From the NCBI GenBank assembly GCA_022494885.1, contig JAGVSM010003485.1, forward strand, positions 166,811 to 230,810: a stretch of 64,000 nucleotides of DNA, written 5' to 3'. The notes under the pieces are model-generated. The model ran no database searches and had not been told where the DNA came from. It worked only from the letters and a program-made list of their open reading frames with translations. The translations under genes and the position numbers were made by a program. Origin of the DNA: Micrasema longulum. Taxonomy: Eukaryota; Arthropoda; Insecta; Trichoptera; Brachycentridae. This document shows, one piece after another, positions 9,922 through 20,580 of the stretch (position 1 is its first letter; the number at the start of each line of letters is the position of its first letter).

Positions 9922-10282
9922 ATCGTTGTACTGTCGACTGTCTTGGCGGCACCAATGGAGGACTGGAAGAGTGGTCATAGACCATTCTACATGCTCTTAG
10001 GTCGCCGTTTTCAAACTACGAGCACCCAAGCCCCCGTTAGTCGAGAGGACGATAGCAAAGACGTTTCACCCGTAGTCACTGCTACAGATCAAAAACCCAT
10101 GGACCACGATGAAATGCCAAATATGCCAGGGATGGGCTCCACCACGCCAGCCATAGATGAAGACCACGGACAGATGGAAATTACTACAGAAGACAATGAG
10201 CAGATGCAACAAGATTGCTGCGGAGAAATGGGGGCCCATGAAAAACCCCACGACCATATGAACGCTGATGGGGAAAATAAAG
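9922..10282 (+). CDS. Secreted acidic protein, exon 2
   Basis: Residues 9-128. The acceptor TTTCTTTATAG ends at 9921 and the donor GTGAGA starts at 10283 (phase 1). After the signal peptide comes a short basic/aromatic patch (WKSGHRPFYMLLGRRF), then a Ser/Thr/Pro-rich stretch, then a Met/His/acidic segment (68-121): MDHDEMPNMPGMG, DEDHGQME, DCCGEMGAHEKPHDHM. Met68, 73, 76, 79, 93, 103, 111 and 121, His70, 90, 114, 118 and 120, and the Cys107-Cys108 pair could bind soft metals such as copper. That role is inferred from composition; no domain family is recognised. Confidence 0.85.
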
Positions 10283-10317
10283 GTGAGATTTTTTTATTTT
10301 TTACTTATTGATATTTG

Positions 10318-11054
10318 GATGGGAATTAAGAATAGTTCAGACGGAGCGTGGAATTATATTTTAATACATCGGACTGTGTCGAAAAAAAACCCACGCAATG
10401 TTGCCAGATTGTGAAAAATATAATCACAACACAAATGTAAGATAATTATATTAAAAAAGTAAAAGGAATTTGTTGATTTCTCAAAAAATTTATTGTACAC
10501 GCGGAAACATTGATTGACACAACAGAGTAGATAAGTAAAGAGTCATTTAATAAGAGTAATTTCATTTCTGAACTTTGTACTTGACATAAAACGGATATTT
10601 TTATGTCATGTTAAATAAAATTTCTTGTTTTAAAAATAATGTCGGTCAAATGTCTACCACGGCGTTGTTAAATCCGAGATGTCAAATTTTCATTAGTTCT
10701 CTCATTAGATGAGCAAAGGAGCGTGAAAAATTGGACTACCCTGGCAATACTAACAAAATGTTCATTTTGTTTTTTTTTTGACAATCTGACAGATGAAAAG
10801 TTAATTTAATTTTTAAGTAATGCATTTGCTAGTTACTCATGTGATCCCATTCTGTTTCTTAAAGATCCCAGCAGTATTTCTACACTTTAAAACGACACAA
10901 CACGACATAGTTGAATTCAAATCAGGAGTTGTGTACTGAGCGACGTCTACAATGAAACTAATGGGTCGAAACGTAAAACTACTAGTTTAAGAGTATTTAA
11001 GTCGCCTTCTGTTTGATGCGCGTATGCGGTTGCTGGACTATTCTTAATTCTATG
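10318..11054 (+). mobile_element. hAT-like MITE, family H, copy 1
   Basis: Begins GGGAATTAAGAATAGTTCAG and ends TGGACTATTCTTAATTCTATG, inverted termini matching the better copy at 19763-20572. It lies in intron 2 of the secreted-protein gene. This copy is worn and no target duplication is clear. The ORF at 10947-11297 on the - strand overlaps it and has no known domain. Confidence 0.75.
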
Positions 11055-11299
11055 CACTTGACAAATCATTTCAAGAGTTATTCGGGTCAATATGGACAGA
11101 TGCAGATTCGTTAAATTTACGTTAAAACTGTCAAACTGGACAAATGACTTCTTCATCGTTGTCTTGCTAATGCTGATCAAATCAATCTTTAGAAATGGCA
11201 GACAATAATTGATGAGTTCTTTTTTATACGGTCCATGGACAAGTTGAATGCATTGATTAATCAGGTCCATCTTGTAGGAGACCCTAACTTTGTTCACTT

Positions 11300-12072
11300 A
11301 TCATCAACTATAATATTTATATTGGATTTGTGATGTCTACGAAGTTTGGTACTAGATCTTTACAATACATAGGTTTCAAGGAATTTAATAAATTGCCACA
11401 AAAATTTTAAGTACCAATTTCAAAATATAGAAACAGGACGCGCGAATTGAAGAATTATTTTTTCCAAAAGTACTTTGAATAAATAATGTTAGTTTATCCA
11501 GAGAATGCGTATCTTGAACATATAATTTTTAATATTTCACCGTTTTTGCTTGTGCAAATATACAAATATTTAATTTTTAATACTGTTGAAATATTTTTTG
11601 TGCTTTTTTATACTTTTTTAGCTTGTATTATGTATATGTAATTTTAATACGCTTTCGATATTTTTTTAACCTGTATTGGGTAATATATTTTGTTAATTTA
11701 AAAAATACTTTTTTAGTCTTGTAATTTTTTAACATTTGCACTCTCGTACTCGTTCAACTTGTATGTATACATACATGAAATTTTTTAACATTTTATATTT
11801 TTTAATTTTTCTTTTCCAGATTGTAAAATGTATACATCATTTTGAATTTATTTCCATACCTTGTATTATATTTATTTTGTTATTTTTAATATTTTTCATA
11901 CCCTTTTAATTTTTTTTCGGTTTTTTTAAATAATGTTATAGTTTAAAATATAAAAACGTCTGTAAATAAATATTGTTATCTGCATGTCCCTAAATGAGTT
12001 TTTTACAAAAACTCCTCGGGAATATTATATTAAATTATGTATAGTATGTTTTCAAATTAATAAAAAAAAAAC
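11300..12072 (+). pseudogene. LINE C-terminus and 3'UTR in intron 2
   Basis: 11325-11480 reads FGTRSLQYIGFKEFNKLPQK, then FKYRNRTRELKNYFFQKYFE, the N-K-L-P then K-x-L-K-x-Y-F-x-K signature found at the end of Jockey/CR1-like RTs. A long AT-rich 3'UTR follows, with CTCCTCGGGAATATTATA and a terminal A-run at about 12060-12071. Confidence 0.6.
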
Positions 12073-12155
12073 ATTCCAAAACTATGTCGGTAACCATTTG
12101 CTATAACTTATTAATAACCAATTTTCCACTTACTTGATGTGCATAAATGTTTTAG

Positions 12156-12496
12156 ATATGGACGAAAAAGATCAACAAGAAGAACAGACAGCAGAGTCAC
12201 AAGACTCATATGCCAAAGTGTATCCAGAGACAGTTAAAGATGATATCCCTGAAGAAACTGAATCTGAAACACCAGATGGTCCATCCAGGCCAGAAATCAG
12301 TAGAGAACTCAAACCCCCTCACGAAGAAAGCTCCTGGGGGGATATTGTACCGAATGTAACAAACCAAGAAAACGAATCCAAGGACCTGGAAAAGGATCTA
12401 GCTATTGACGATGCATTCATGACCAAGACGAAACCAGATGCAGACAAGAAATTCACAATGAGAGAATATAGTCAGGAACCTTTTGCTAGTAAATAA
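12156..12496 (+). CDS. Secreted acidic protein, exon 3
   Basis: Residues 129-241. The acceptor TTTTAG ends at 12155 and the phase-1 join gives Asp129. The exon is strongly acidic and low-complexity (Glu, Asp, Ser, Thr, Pro and Lys dominate), with sequons NVT (Asn195) and NES (Asn201), and ends EPFASK. No globular domain or membrane span is seen, so this half is probably disordered. Total coding length is 726 bases including stop, divisible by three, with no break. Candidate roles are an extracellular matrix, cuticle, silk or secretory-granule protein with metal-binding character; the sequence does not decide between them. Confidence 0.85.
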
Positions 12497-12609
12497 ATAT
12501 CTACTGTGATCTGATAAATTGTATCGTAAGTTACCTAATTCTAAGTCAGAAAATATATGTGTACCTATATGTGATACGAACTACGAACAAAAGAAAGCGA
12601 AAATATTAT

Positions 12610-12615
12610 AATAAA
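12610..12615 (+). terminator. Poly(A) signal of the secreted-protein gene
   Basis: AATAAA 114 bp after the stop codon, in AT-rich 3' flanking sequence with no closer canonical hexamer except one that overlaps the stop region (GTAAATAAATA). Confidence 0.55.
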
Positions 12616-12875
12616 TACTTTTTATACTTTAATTAAAACATCCAATAAGATTTCGTTTTTCTTAATCCAGATTTCCTCGCTTTAAAATTGACAAATCAGA
12701 TTCTTAATGCATCTATAGAAATGGAAACTCAAACTATTGCAAAATAAATTACAGAAATCTGATAAAATGTTTTTTTATCACTTTTACTTGTTTAAGTATT
12801 TGGTCATGTCGTATATGTGGGTATTTATCGAGGTTCACATAGCGAAAAACTCAAATCATCTGGATTATAAAAATT

Positions 12876-13545
12876 GCATGTCTCAGCCTTACACACTTAA
12901 CGGATCTCGACATTTGTGCACCTATCATACATCGTTTTACTACACATTCGCCTGAGGGATCGCATTTCGACAGCATTCAACCTACTTTCATCATAATTTT
13001 TCCAATTCCATACTTCGCTCCCATACATACGAGTCAGCACTAGAACTCCGTTGTGAACTGCTAGTTTAGCCTCCTGAGATAAACATTTGTTTGCCAAAGT
13101 AGATTTCCGTGCACCGTTCACCCTGTTCCCGGCACTCACCCTCCTTTCAATATCTTTCTCAGTCTTTCTGATTCAGAATATCTCCGTTCACACTGATCTC
13201 AAATTTAGTTATATTTTCATCCCTTTCAAAAACCATCATATCCGATTTTTCAACATTTATAGGCAAATCGCTTTACTTGCATACATCGTAGACTTTTGTT
13301 ACCAAGAATTCCAGATCTTCTTTGCTGCTAGCAGAAGCACGGCATCATTTGCATGCAGAAGACAGTTAACAGTTATACCACTCATTTTTGCTCCCATTCT
13401 TAAATCATTACAGTCATCGATGTATATGTTGAACAACCATGGTGACATTACACATCCCTGTTTGACTCCTTTAGGAATGTTAAATCACGATGTGAATGAC
13501 CCATTCACCTTCACACACGCTGTGCTGTCCTTATCTTCTTGAGGT
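12876..13545 (-). pseudogene. RTE-like RT fragment (b), right part
   Basis: Reading the - strand: the RT palm GCVMSPWLFN and IDDCNDL, then a degenerate catalytic box HANDAVLLL (normally Y/FADD), then MMVFERDENI, then MSAGNRVNGARKSTLANKCL and MYGSEVWNWKNYDESRLNAV. This is the order from RT motif B to the thumb of RTE-type elements. Frameshifts and stops interrupt it, and its 3' end is truncated at 12876. Family intact-like C-terminus: see 18379-19167. Confidence 0.8.
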
Positions 13546-13754
13546 GCCTTGTCAGATCCCCCGACGTTGGCGATCACTACAGCGAAAGCATATCAGTCCT
13601 GCGCTACTCTTGTATTCCGCAGCCACAGGACAACTGCTTATTGGATGCACTCGCCTTAGTGATTCCTGGGAAAAGATGACCAGAGTGGTTTCCCGTTGCC
13701 TTCTCTGGTGGATTTTTCTGTCGGGGTTACCTTCCCTTAGCTGGATAGTTCTGG
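13546..13754. mobile_element. Unidentified insert inside RTE copy (b)
   Basis: About 210 bp of higher-GC sequence (GGTGCCTTGTCAGATCCCCC to CCCTTAGCTGGATAGTTCTG) separates RT motif A from motif B of the RTE pseudogene. Neither side continues the RT frame here. I cannot name it; its ends show no clear inverted repeat. Confidence 0.45.
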
Positions 13755-13965
13755 TTTGGAGGCGCCAGAAACTCGCCTTATACAGTGACGCAATAGCCCT
13801 TGTCAGGTTACCATTCACTCCATACTCCGACAAAACCGTCCACAATTTCTCTGTCAACTCTATCAAATGTCTTTTGCAGATCGACAAATGCGCAAAAAAG
13901 ACGGAAACGTCTTTAACCCAAGTCGGCTTTTTTAGTACTAAAACAAACTTGCAGATTACAAATAT
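13755..13965 (-). pseudogene. RTE-like RT fragment (b), left part
   Basis: The - strand reads ICKRHLIELTEKLWTVLSEY, then GVNGNLTRAIASLYK, matching the RTE pattern of DLQKAFDRVDRE followed by GVxGxLxxAIxSLY around RT motif A, although the aspartate-bearing box has shifted frame. Confidence 0.7.
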
Positions 13966-14745
13966 TATTTGAAGATTCTCTATTTGGAAACTAGTATTTC
14001 GATCATTTTTTCTGAAGGACTATTTTTCTTTGATGGGATACCGTTGACATATTATGTATCACATAGGACAGGTGGCGTTCGCAGTGGCCGCTTTTGGCAT
14101 TATTCATTTTAAAAGAAATCGGCCAGTGCTCAAGTGTTGACACTTTGACAGTTCTGTCAATGACAGATCATAATGGAAATATCTGCTGAATGTCATTGTG
14201 GTATTTGTTAAAAAACTTGTGTACAAGTATTCTATGAAAATAGTGTAGAATAAAGCTAGATTACCTATAAAATAAATCACGGCTCGCCACTGCCTAGTAC
14301 CCAACCATGGAAAGTAAATGTAGGAAAATGTTTATATTGGTATGAAAATTGTAAGTTTCTTTGTTGGCAAACTAAATGAAACACGTAATAAAAATGAATA
14401 TAAATATTTCTTCTTTCACACAGAAAATTCCATAGACAACTGACCAGTTCGAGGATTACTGTGAGTTTGCATCATTTTAGAACAATTTAATAGTCATAAT
14501 TTCAAAATTTCTCTTAAACATAGCCGTAATACACGCTTCACGTATAATGATGGTTTGGTAGTACCAAAAACATGTAATAAGTATGGTAATAAAACTCTTA
14601 ATTATTTTTAATTTTTAATTCATTGCCAAAAGAACTTAAATTTAACACACAATGTGACGAGAGTAAAATAGGAGTGGCTACTCGATGTTATTTTGTCTGT
14701 AAAAAAGTTTGTTTTTGAATGTAGACTGACATTAAAAACATTTTC
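13966..14745. other. No gene seen
   Basis: AT-rich intergenic DNA. Around 14145-14170 there is a small inverted CTGTCAATGACAG. The ORFs are short and unassigned. Confidence 0.4.
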
Positions 14746-14749
14746 GAAA

Positions 14750-15030
14750 ATCGCATTTATGAATAAAGTGCACCCCTGTTGGTGAGAAGAGCCGAGTTTG
14801 ACATTTGCAAAAAGAATTCGAAAATTAATTATTTTATGTTATGGAATTTAACCATAAACGAGTACCTAAGTACCTACTTAAGTTCAATATTTGAATATGA
14901 GTAATTTTTAGTTTTGGAATTCAAGCATTAACAAGTACCTAGGTACCTACTTATCAATAAAAAGTCTTATTCTAAGGTAATAGCAGGCAAGCCAACGTTC
15001 GGACAGGAAAATGTCTGTCGGGCCCGCTAG
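14750..15030 (+). mobile_element. Helitron-like 3' end
   Basis: GAATTTAACCATAAACGAG, CCTACTTAAGTTCAATATTT and AACAAGTACCTAGGTACC are shared with 42300-42460. The segment ends GGACAGGAAAATGTCTGTCG, then GGCCCGCTAG before a T-run: a hairpin (GACAG...CTGTC) shortly before CTAG, as expected for a Helitron 3' terminus (CTRR). No Rep/helicase ORF is present, so it would be non-autonomous. Confidence 0.5.
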
Positions 15031-15289
15031 TTTTTTTTACATTTTCTTTCTTGTATTTGACAAAAAAAAAACAGTTCTATATAACTGATCTTTCCGACTG
15101 TTAACTATACCTGTAATTTCATTGGTTTTTATAAATTTAGGTAATATTATATAATATTATATAAGTCCTACCAAGTCACTTTATGTGGCTTGGTGGGATT
15201 TAAGTTGCTGTAAAAAATATTTATTTTTTAAATGTATCAAAATGCATATTAATGTAAATACAAAATAGAAGCAAAAAATTGTAACTCTG

Positions 15290-15785
15290 CCAACTTTCCA
15301 TTCTAACCCCAATCCTGAAGAAGCCAACGAAAACACTCGTCCAGGGTTCTGGTTCTATTCCAAACACGTAACTGTATTCTTCATTAATCTGGACAAGGAC
15401 ATCGGATATTATCGATGGCTTTATCCCACTGAGTTCCTCCAGGGTATGCTCGGTTACAGCAGTTTAAAGACCGGAAGGAATGTGTATTTAACTACGCACT
15501 TCTTTCGCTTGTTGCGCGGTATTATTGGCAACCCTGAAATTATGCGGAGCATTAACTTTTAGTTCCGGATAATTACCTTAGACAGTGTCAGCATAGACTG
15601 TTTCACATTCCAATATACAGGACCAACCAGCCAATGGTTATGCCTGTTGGAAGGGCCATCTCTATGTTGAACAATATTACTTTGGACATTGACATTTTTC
15701 ACGTCTCTGAGGGAATTTTTCCTTACAAGATTCTCTTACTTTCTCTGACTATTATGTATACTTATGTGTTTATTTATTTTATTAG
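15290..15785 (+). pseudogene. LINE C-terminal fragment
   Basis: 15575-15760 reads IPIYRTNQPMVMPVGRAISM, then LNNITLDIDIFHVSE, a recurring C-terminus of an insect LINE; the relative at 18038-18268 reads VGRAILLLNRIASDVDIFHD. The upstream 15300-15560 stretch is repeat-like (GAAAACACTCGTCCAGGG and GTTCTGGTTCTATT recur at 46385-46430) but not identified. Confidence 0.55.
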
Positions 15786-16490
15786 GTAAACAAACAGTAT
15801 GTACACATATATTGCCAATTTCTTTGTATATTAGTGTAAGAAACTCATGCACACACAAAAAAAAATGTTTACACTTAATACAATAATTTAAATTATGTTC
15901 AAGATAATAAATGTAAAAGAAACGAAATAAAAAAAAATATATATAATAATAATGTTAAATGTCTGCTTCTCTCAAAATTTCTATAATTTTTGACCTAAAT
16001 TTACATACATTGTCACAAAAAATATCAGCCTCGGTAAATATATTGTTATATTGGTCGCATATTCTAGGTATTGTAGATTGTTTAAAATAGTTTGTTGGCG
16101 CGTTTTCAGTGTAAAACAAAAGATTTTGTCTTGTCGGTCTAGATGGCACACGGAATGGAAGTCTTTCTAGTAGGTTAGGAGAATTAATTTTATTATTTAT
16201 TAATTTGAATGAAAATAACTGGTCCAACATTATTCTTCGATTTTTAAGAGAGTTTATTCCATGGTACTGCATACTTTCAGCATGATTAGAAAAGTTAATG
16301 TTCAACCGGTAGTCGACCTGCTTAAAAAAAATTGTTGGACCCTTTCTAGTCTATTAATACTTACATTATAGTAAGGTGACCAAATAGGAGTACAGTATTC
16401 TACCTGGGGACGAACAAATGTTTTGTAGAGTTTTTCATATGTCTCTGCATGTTTAAAAGGTTTTGATACTCGCATAATAAGTCCGACCAT
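15785..16490 (-). pseudogene. Jockey/CR1-like LINE, RT C-terminus
   Basis: The - strand reads VRPQVEYCTPIWSPYYNVSI, then NRLERVQQ, with a frameshift near 16302, then GINSLKNRRIMLDQLFSFKL, INSPNLLERLPFRVPSR and FRSKIIEILRE. The R-x-x-V-E-Y-x-x-x-I-W-S-P and L-x-x-R-R motifs are typical of Jockey/CR1-clade RTs. The tail toward 15785 matches a second reversed tail at 23985-24070. Confidence 0.85.
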
Positions 16491-17576
16491 TTTATATGTT
16501 TTTTTTTAGGACCGATTCAATATGAATTCAATATGATTCAATATGTGTTATTTCCATATAAACCTAATTTTACCTTATTGTTTTAATTATTTCTATATGT
16601 ATGAATTAAGATATTCCATTTTGTAATGTACATATGAATTAATATATAAATTTAATTTAATTTAATTGAATCCTTGCAGTTGGCCAGTTTGAAATCCACC
16701 TGAACACTGTGAATTATTCACAATAATTCACTTTTGTTGTACCACGTAGTGACGTAGTGATTCAGTTTTATGAAACAAGAACATTAGCATTATATTAAGG
16801 AAATAATTAAGCTTCAATTCTGCCTATTTCAATTTTATTCAGTTACCTTGCAAATTCACCGTCAAACTTGCACCAAACAACGGTTAATCTATTTTTTATT
16901 AACATGAATTACCTACGAACCATTCTTAGAAGAAACGCTAATGATGGAGACTTGAACATTCATAAGTGTATGTACGAGTATAATAATATACACGTTTAAT
17001 TTAATTTAATTGCATAAATAATAATGGCTTTATTACATACTCAAATGAATAATTATTATAACAAAGTGACCTTCTCTGATGTCTGCTATCCTGATTGATT
17101 ATAGTAAGGATACCTTGGTGATTAATTATTTATTATAATAAATTATTAAAACATTAACTACCGTGGTCTACTAGAGAGAATAAAGTAAAAAGCGGCACCC
17201 ATGAACGATTATATTATTGTGAGTAAGATATGTGATAGTCCACATTTCTGTAGTTACTTTAAAAATTTTATGAATAAAAACAAACAAAACATTAAATAGA
17301 GCAATAAGGAGGGGAGTAGAAGTAAAATGGATCGTCTCATTCTCCCAAACCAATATTGAATTACCTATTCCATAAACGTATAGTTTTTGTTATGTTGTTG
17401 TTCCTTTATTGTGCGTTTTATAATATAAATAATACTGGTATTCAGAAATTAAATATAAACATAAATACGGAATGTTTATAAATGTCTTAACATTTTGTAA
17501 TTTCTTTCTGTATATTATGTCTTCATTGAATACATTATTTTATTTTTATATATTTTATTCACAAAATTCAAATTCA
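16491..17576. other. No gene seen
   Basis: AT-rich intergenic DNA. A tandem AATATGATTCAATATG wording occurs near 16520. The ORF at 17171-17353 has no recognisable domain. Confidence 0.45.
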
Positions 17577-17645
17577 AATTTTTTGAGACACAAGTCCCAA
17601 CTCCATGGAACCAAAGTTCTGGGTTAAGTTGGGACGTATATATGT
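17577..17645 (-). repeat. LINE 3' end, family D, reversed
   Basis: TTTTGAGACACAAGTCCCAA and CTCCATGGAACCAAAG are the reverse complement of 63370-63425 (TTCCATGGAGTTGGGACTTG). Confidence 0.65.
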
Positions 17646-17664
17646 AAAACAACAATATTTTGAG

Positions 17665-18350
17665 TTTGTCCAATTTTTTTTAGACAAGGACTGGATTTGA
17701 CTCCCTGGGGAGCTGTTTATATCAACATATTACAACAGAGATGAAGAACATTTAATAGAAGGTAATATATAAGTCTAGGCATCTACAGGGCTTATGACCT
17801 GTCAATGGCTGGTTTAAGTGGCCACATGTAGGTGAAATAATTTAATTAGATTAATCTCACCCCCATAAATAAAGGTTTCAGCTCTTTAATTTCACAAACT
17901 TCAACAGATGAAAGAATTGAAGGACTATAGATGTTCAAATATAGGCAGAATGGTGAATGTTACACAGTGTGTAAAGTGGCCACTTAAACCAGCCATTAAC
18001 AGGTCATAAGCCCTGTAGATGCCCTGACTTATATATTAGGTCGGTAGAGCAATCTTACTACTTAATCGCATCGCCTCGGATGTCGACATATTTCACGACA
18101 GTGGGCCTTCCCTTAGGAAAGCACTTTCTAACTTTTAATTTTCTTTTTACATTTTGTTATAATATTTTAATAACATAACTATCTACTGTAATTTGTAATC
18201 TATTATTGTATTTAGAATGAATTGGGTTTTTTTCTGTAATGTTCTAAATATCTGAATAAATAAATTACCTTCTCTCAAATGTTCTTCATCTCTGTGGTAA
18301 TATGTTAATATGTAAAACACTTTAACAATCAGTATTATTATATTATATAA
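17665..18350. repeat. Family A copy split by a LINE tail
   Basis: The left arm (GACAAGGACTGGATTTGACT, GGGAGCTGTT, ACAACAGAGATGAAGAACAT, CAGGGCTTATGACCTGTCAA) and right arm (ACCAGCCATTAACAGGTCAT, AGCCCTGTAGATGCCC) are both present. At 18038 the right arm is interrupted by a LINE end (18038-18268) and resumes with CCTTCTCTCAAATGTTCTTC. Confidence 0.8.
18038..18268 (+). pseudogene. LINE C-terminus inserted in family A
   Basis: Reads VGRAILLLNRIASDVDIFHD, then SGPSLRKALSNF and a stop, then a 3'UTR ending AATAAATAAATTA. A short ATTA is present at both junctions, compatible with a target duplication. It is 5'-truncated. Confidence 0.7.
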
Positions 18351-18369
18351 CAGTAACTGTATAATATAA

Positions 18370-19167
18370 AACATATACAACAACAACAACAACAAACCAT
18401 CACGCCGTTTCCCCGTAGGGGTAGGCAGAGAGGATAGAACGCCATAACACTCTATCTTGGCATACAGACCTCGCTTGCTCTACATTCATACATCTTCTTA
18501 CGCACGCCGATTATTCCTACTTTTGACATGTCCATCTTCAAGTATTTGATGGACTTGATCGTGTCATGTCTTTCTCGGTCTTCCTCGTTTTCTGCATCCA
18601 TCAACATTTGCATCGTAGATCCTTTTAGCCGTTCTTTCGCTGTCCATTCGCTCTACATGTCCAAACCAACGCAGCACCCCTTTCTTGATTCTGTCAATAA
18701 TGCATGTCTCAGCCTTACACACTTCACAGATCTCGACATTTGTGCACCTATCATACATCATTTTACCACACATTCGCCTGAGGGATCGCATTTCGACAGC
18801 ATTCAACCTATTTTCATAATTATTTTTCCCATTCCATACTTCGCTCCCATACATTAGAGTTGGAACTAGAACTCCGCTGTGAACTGCTAGTTTAGCCTCC
18901 TGCGATAAACATTTGTTTGCCAAAGTAGATTTTAGTGCACTGTTCACCCTGTTCCCGGCACTCACCCTCCTTTCAATATCTTTCCGTCCCTAGTAAACAT
19001 ACTTCCCAGGTACACAAATTCTTCTACCCGATTCAGAATATCTCCGTTCACGCTGATCTCACATTTAGTTATATTTTCATCCCTTTCAAAAACCATCACT
19101 TTCGATTTATCAACATTCATAAGCAAATCGCTTTTCTTGCATACCTCGTAGACTTTTGTTACTAAGA
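18370..19167 (-). pseudogene. RTE-like element (c), C-terminus and 3' end
   Basis: The longest open RTE fragment in the window. The - strand gives SAGNRVNSALKSTLANKCLS, LMYGSEVWNGKNNYENRLNA, MRSLRRMCGKMMYDRCTNVE, GVLRWFGHVERMDSERTAKR and IYDANVDGCRKRGRPRKT: the thumb and C-terminal region of an RTE-type endonuclease/RT. The 3' end carries GGGGAAACGGCGTGATGG on the element strand followed by (GTT)n, a short tandem repeat in place of poly(A), as known for RTE/BovB-like elements. It is 5'-truncated at about 19167. Confidence 0.85.
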
Positions 19168-19189
19168 ATTGAAGAACTCAATATAATAT

Positions 19190-19390
19190 GTTAAACCCTC
19201 TTGAATCAGCAAAAAGATGAATTATCAAAGTTATTTTAAAGAAACCTTCAACATTCAAAACGGAAATTCTATATAAATTATTGAATGTTCATAAAGTAGA
19301 CACTATTTACACAATAAATTATATCATACAAATTTACAAAGAAGAAAAAATAAACGAATTTGGGAATGAATACACTCAGATAGCAAAATA
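19190..19390 (+). pseudogene. LINE RT C-terminal fragment
   Basis: Reads IIKVILKKPSTFKTEILYKL, then LNVHKVDTIYTINYIIQIYK, resembling the R-x-I-x-x-I-x-x-K-x...LY-x-x-L-N-V-x-x-I segment of LINE RTs. It is short and truncated at both ends. Confidence 0.5.
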
Positions 19391-19464
19391 ACTTTATTTT
19401 TCTTGTCCTTTTCTATAAAATTACAAAATACTGTTTTTGTTAGTGAGAAGTGGTGATTGAACAT

Positions 19465-19740
19465 TAAAGTCCGAGAATGGAAGCAGCGGCCTCCTACAAC
19501 GAAGGTCTTGAGGACGCGACAGCGGACCTGGCTTGGACACGGATGCCTCAGGAGAACCTAAACTAAATTCGCCTCTTCTTTACACCTGCTCTCGCCGGCC
19601 TGGAAGGTCGTCGGTGACGATCTTTCGGTTTTATTCGGCGCAATTATGGGACGCGGTATTGACGTGGGAGGAGACAGTGCTGGCTGGCGATAGAGCCTCC
19701 TAGAAGCGTCTGGTGATGTAGAAAAGAGAGAGAACCAGTG
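19465..19740. other. GC-rich block, unidentified
   Basis: About 270 bp with much higher GC than its surroundings (GCAGCGGCCTCCTACAACG, CTCTCGCCGGCCTGGAAGG, GACGTGGGAGGAGACAG). No ORF over 60 codons, no recognised repeat and no splice-bounded exon that I could defend. Confidence 0.4.
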
Positions 19741-19762
19741 GTTTAAAAATTAAGCCATTTCG

Positions 19763-20572
19763 CATAGAATTAAGAATAGTCCAGAAATCGCATACGCACA
19801 TCAAACAGAAGGCGACTCAACTACTCATAAATTAGTAGGTTTACGTTTTGACCAATTAGTTTCATTGTAGACGTCGCGTCGTTCAGTACGCAACTTTAGA
19901 TTTGAATTCAACGATGCCGTGTTGTGTCCTTTTAAAGTTTAGATATACTGCTAGGATCTTAAAGAAACAGGGTGCAATCACATTTCATCTGTTATTTGCA
20001 AATGAATGTGTATATAACAAATGCATTACTTGAAAACTGAATTATTTTTCTATCTGTCAGATTGTCGAAGAAACAAAATGGAAATTTCGTTAGTGTTGCC
20101 AGAGTATAATTTTTGTTTACCCTACTTTGCTCATCTAATAAAAGAACTAATGAAAATTAGACCTAGGATTAAACAACGCCGTGGGGGACATTTGAACGAC
20201 ATTATCTTTAAAACATCAAATATTATTCAACATGATATAAAAATATCCGTTTTATGTCAAATAATATTTGTTTTATATTTTAAGTTCAAAGTTCATTAAT
20301 TCTATTACTCTTATTGAATTACCCTTTATTTATCTACTATGTTGTGTCAATCAATGTTTCCGCGTGCACGATAATTTTTTTGCGAAATTAACAGATTACT
20401 TTTTGTTTACCTTACATTTGTGTTATGTTTTTTTTTCCCCATCAAGCAACATTACCCGGCGACTTCACGAATACGCGCGGCGAAAGTAAGGCGGAGTGGG
20501 GGAATTATTGGACACAGTCCGATGTATTCAAATATGATTCTACGCTCCTTCTGGACTTTTCTTAATTCTATG
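19763..20572 (-). mobile_element. hAT-like MITE, family H, best copy
   Basis: An 810-bp element with 24-bp terminal inverted repeats starting CATAGAATTAAGAATAGTCC; the other end differs by one base. It is flanked by a perfect 8-bp direct repeat, CCATTTCG, at 19755-19762 and 20573-20580. An 8-bp target duplication is the hAT hallmark. It has no transposase; the ORF at 20021-20299 has no known domain and occurs only as part of the repeat. Other copies: 10318-11054, 40351-41137 and 63620 to the right edge. Confidence 0.9.
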
Positions 20573-20580
20573 CCATTTCG

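Noticed and set aside
18528..18857. 109-codon + strand ORF
   Set aside because: It is the antisense shadow of the RTE coding frame at 18564-18965 on the - strand.
20021..20299. 92-codon ORF
   Set aside because: It lies wholly inside the family H MITE and has no recognisable domain or conserved frame in other copies.
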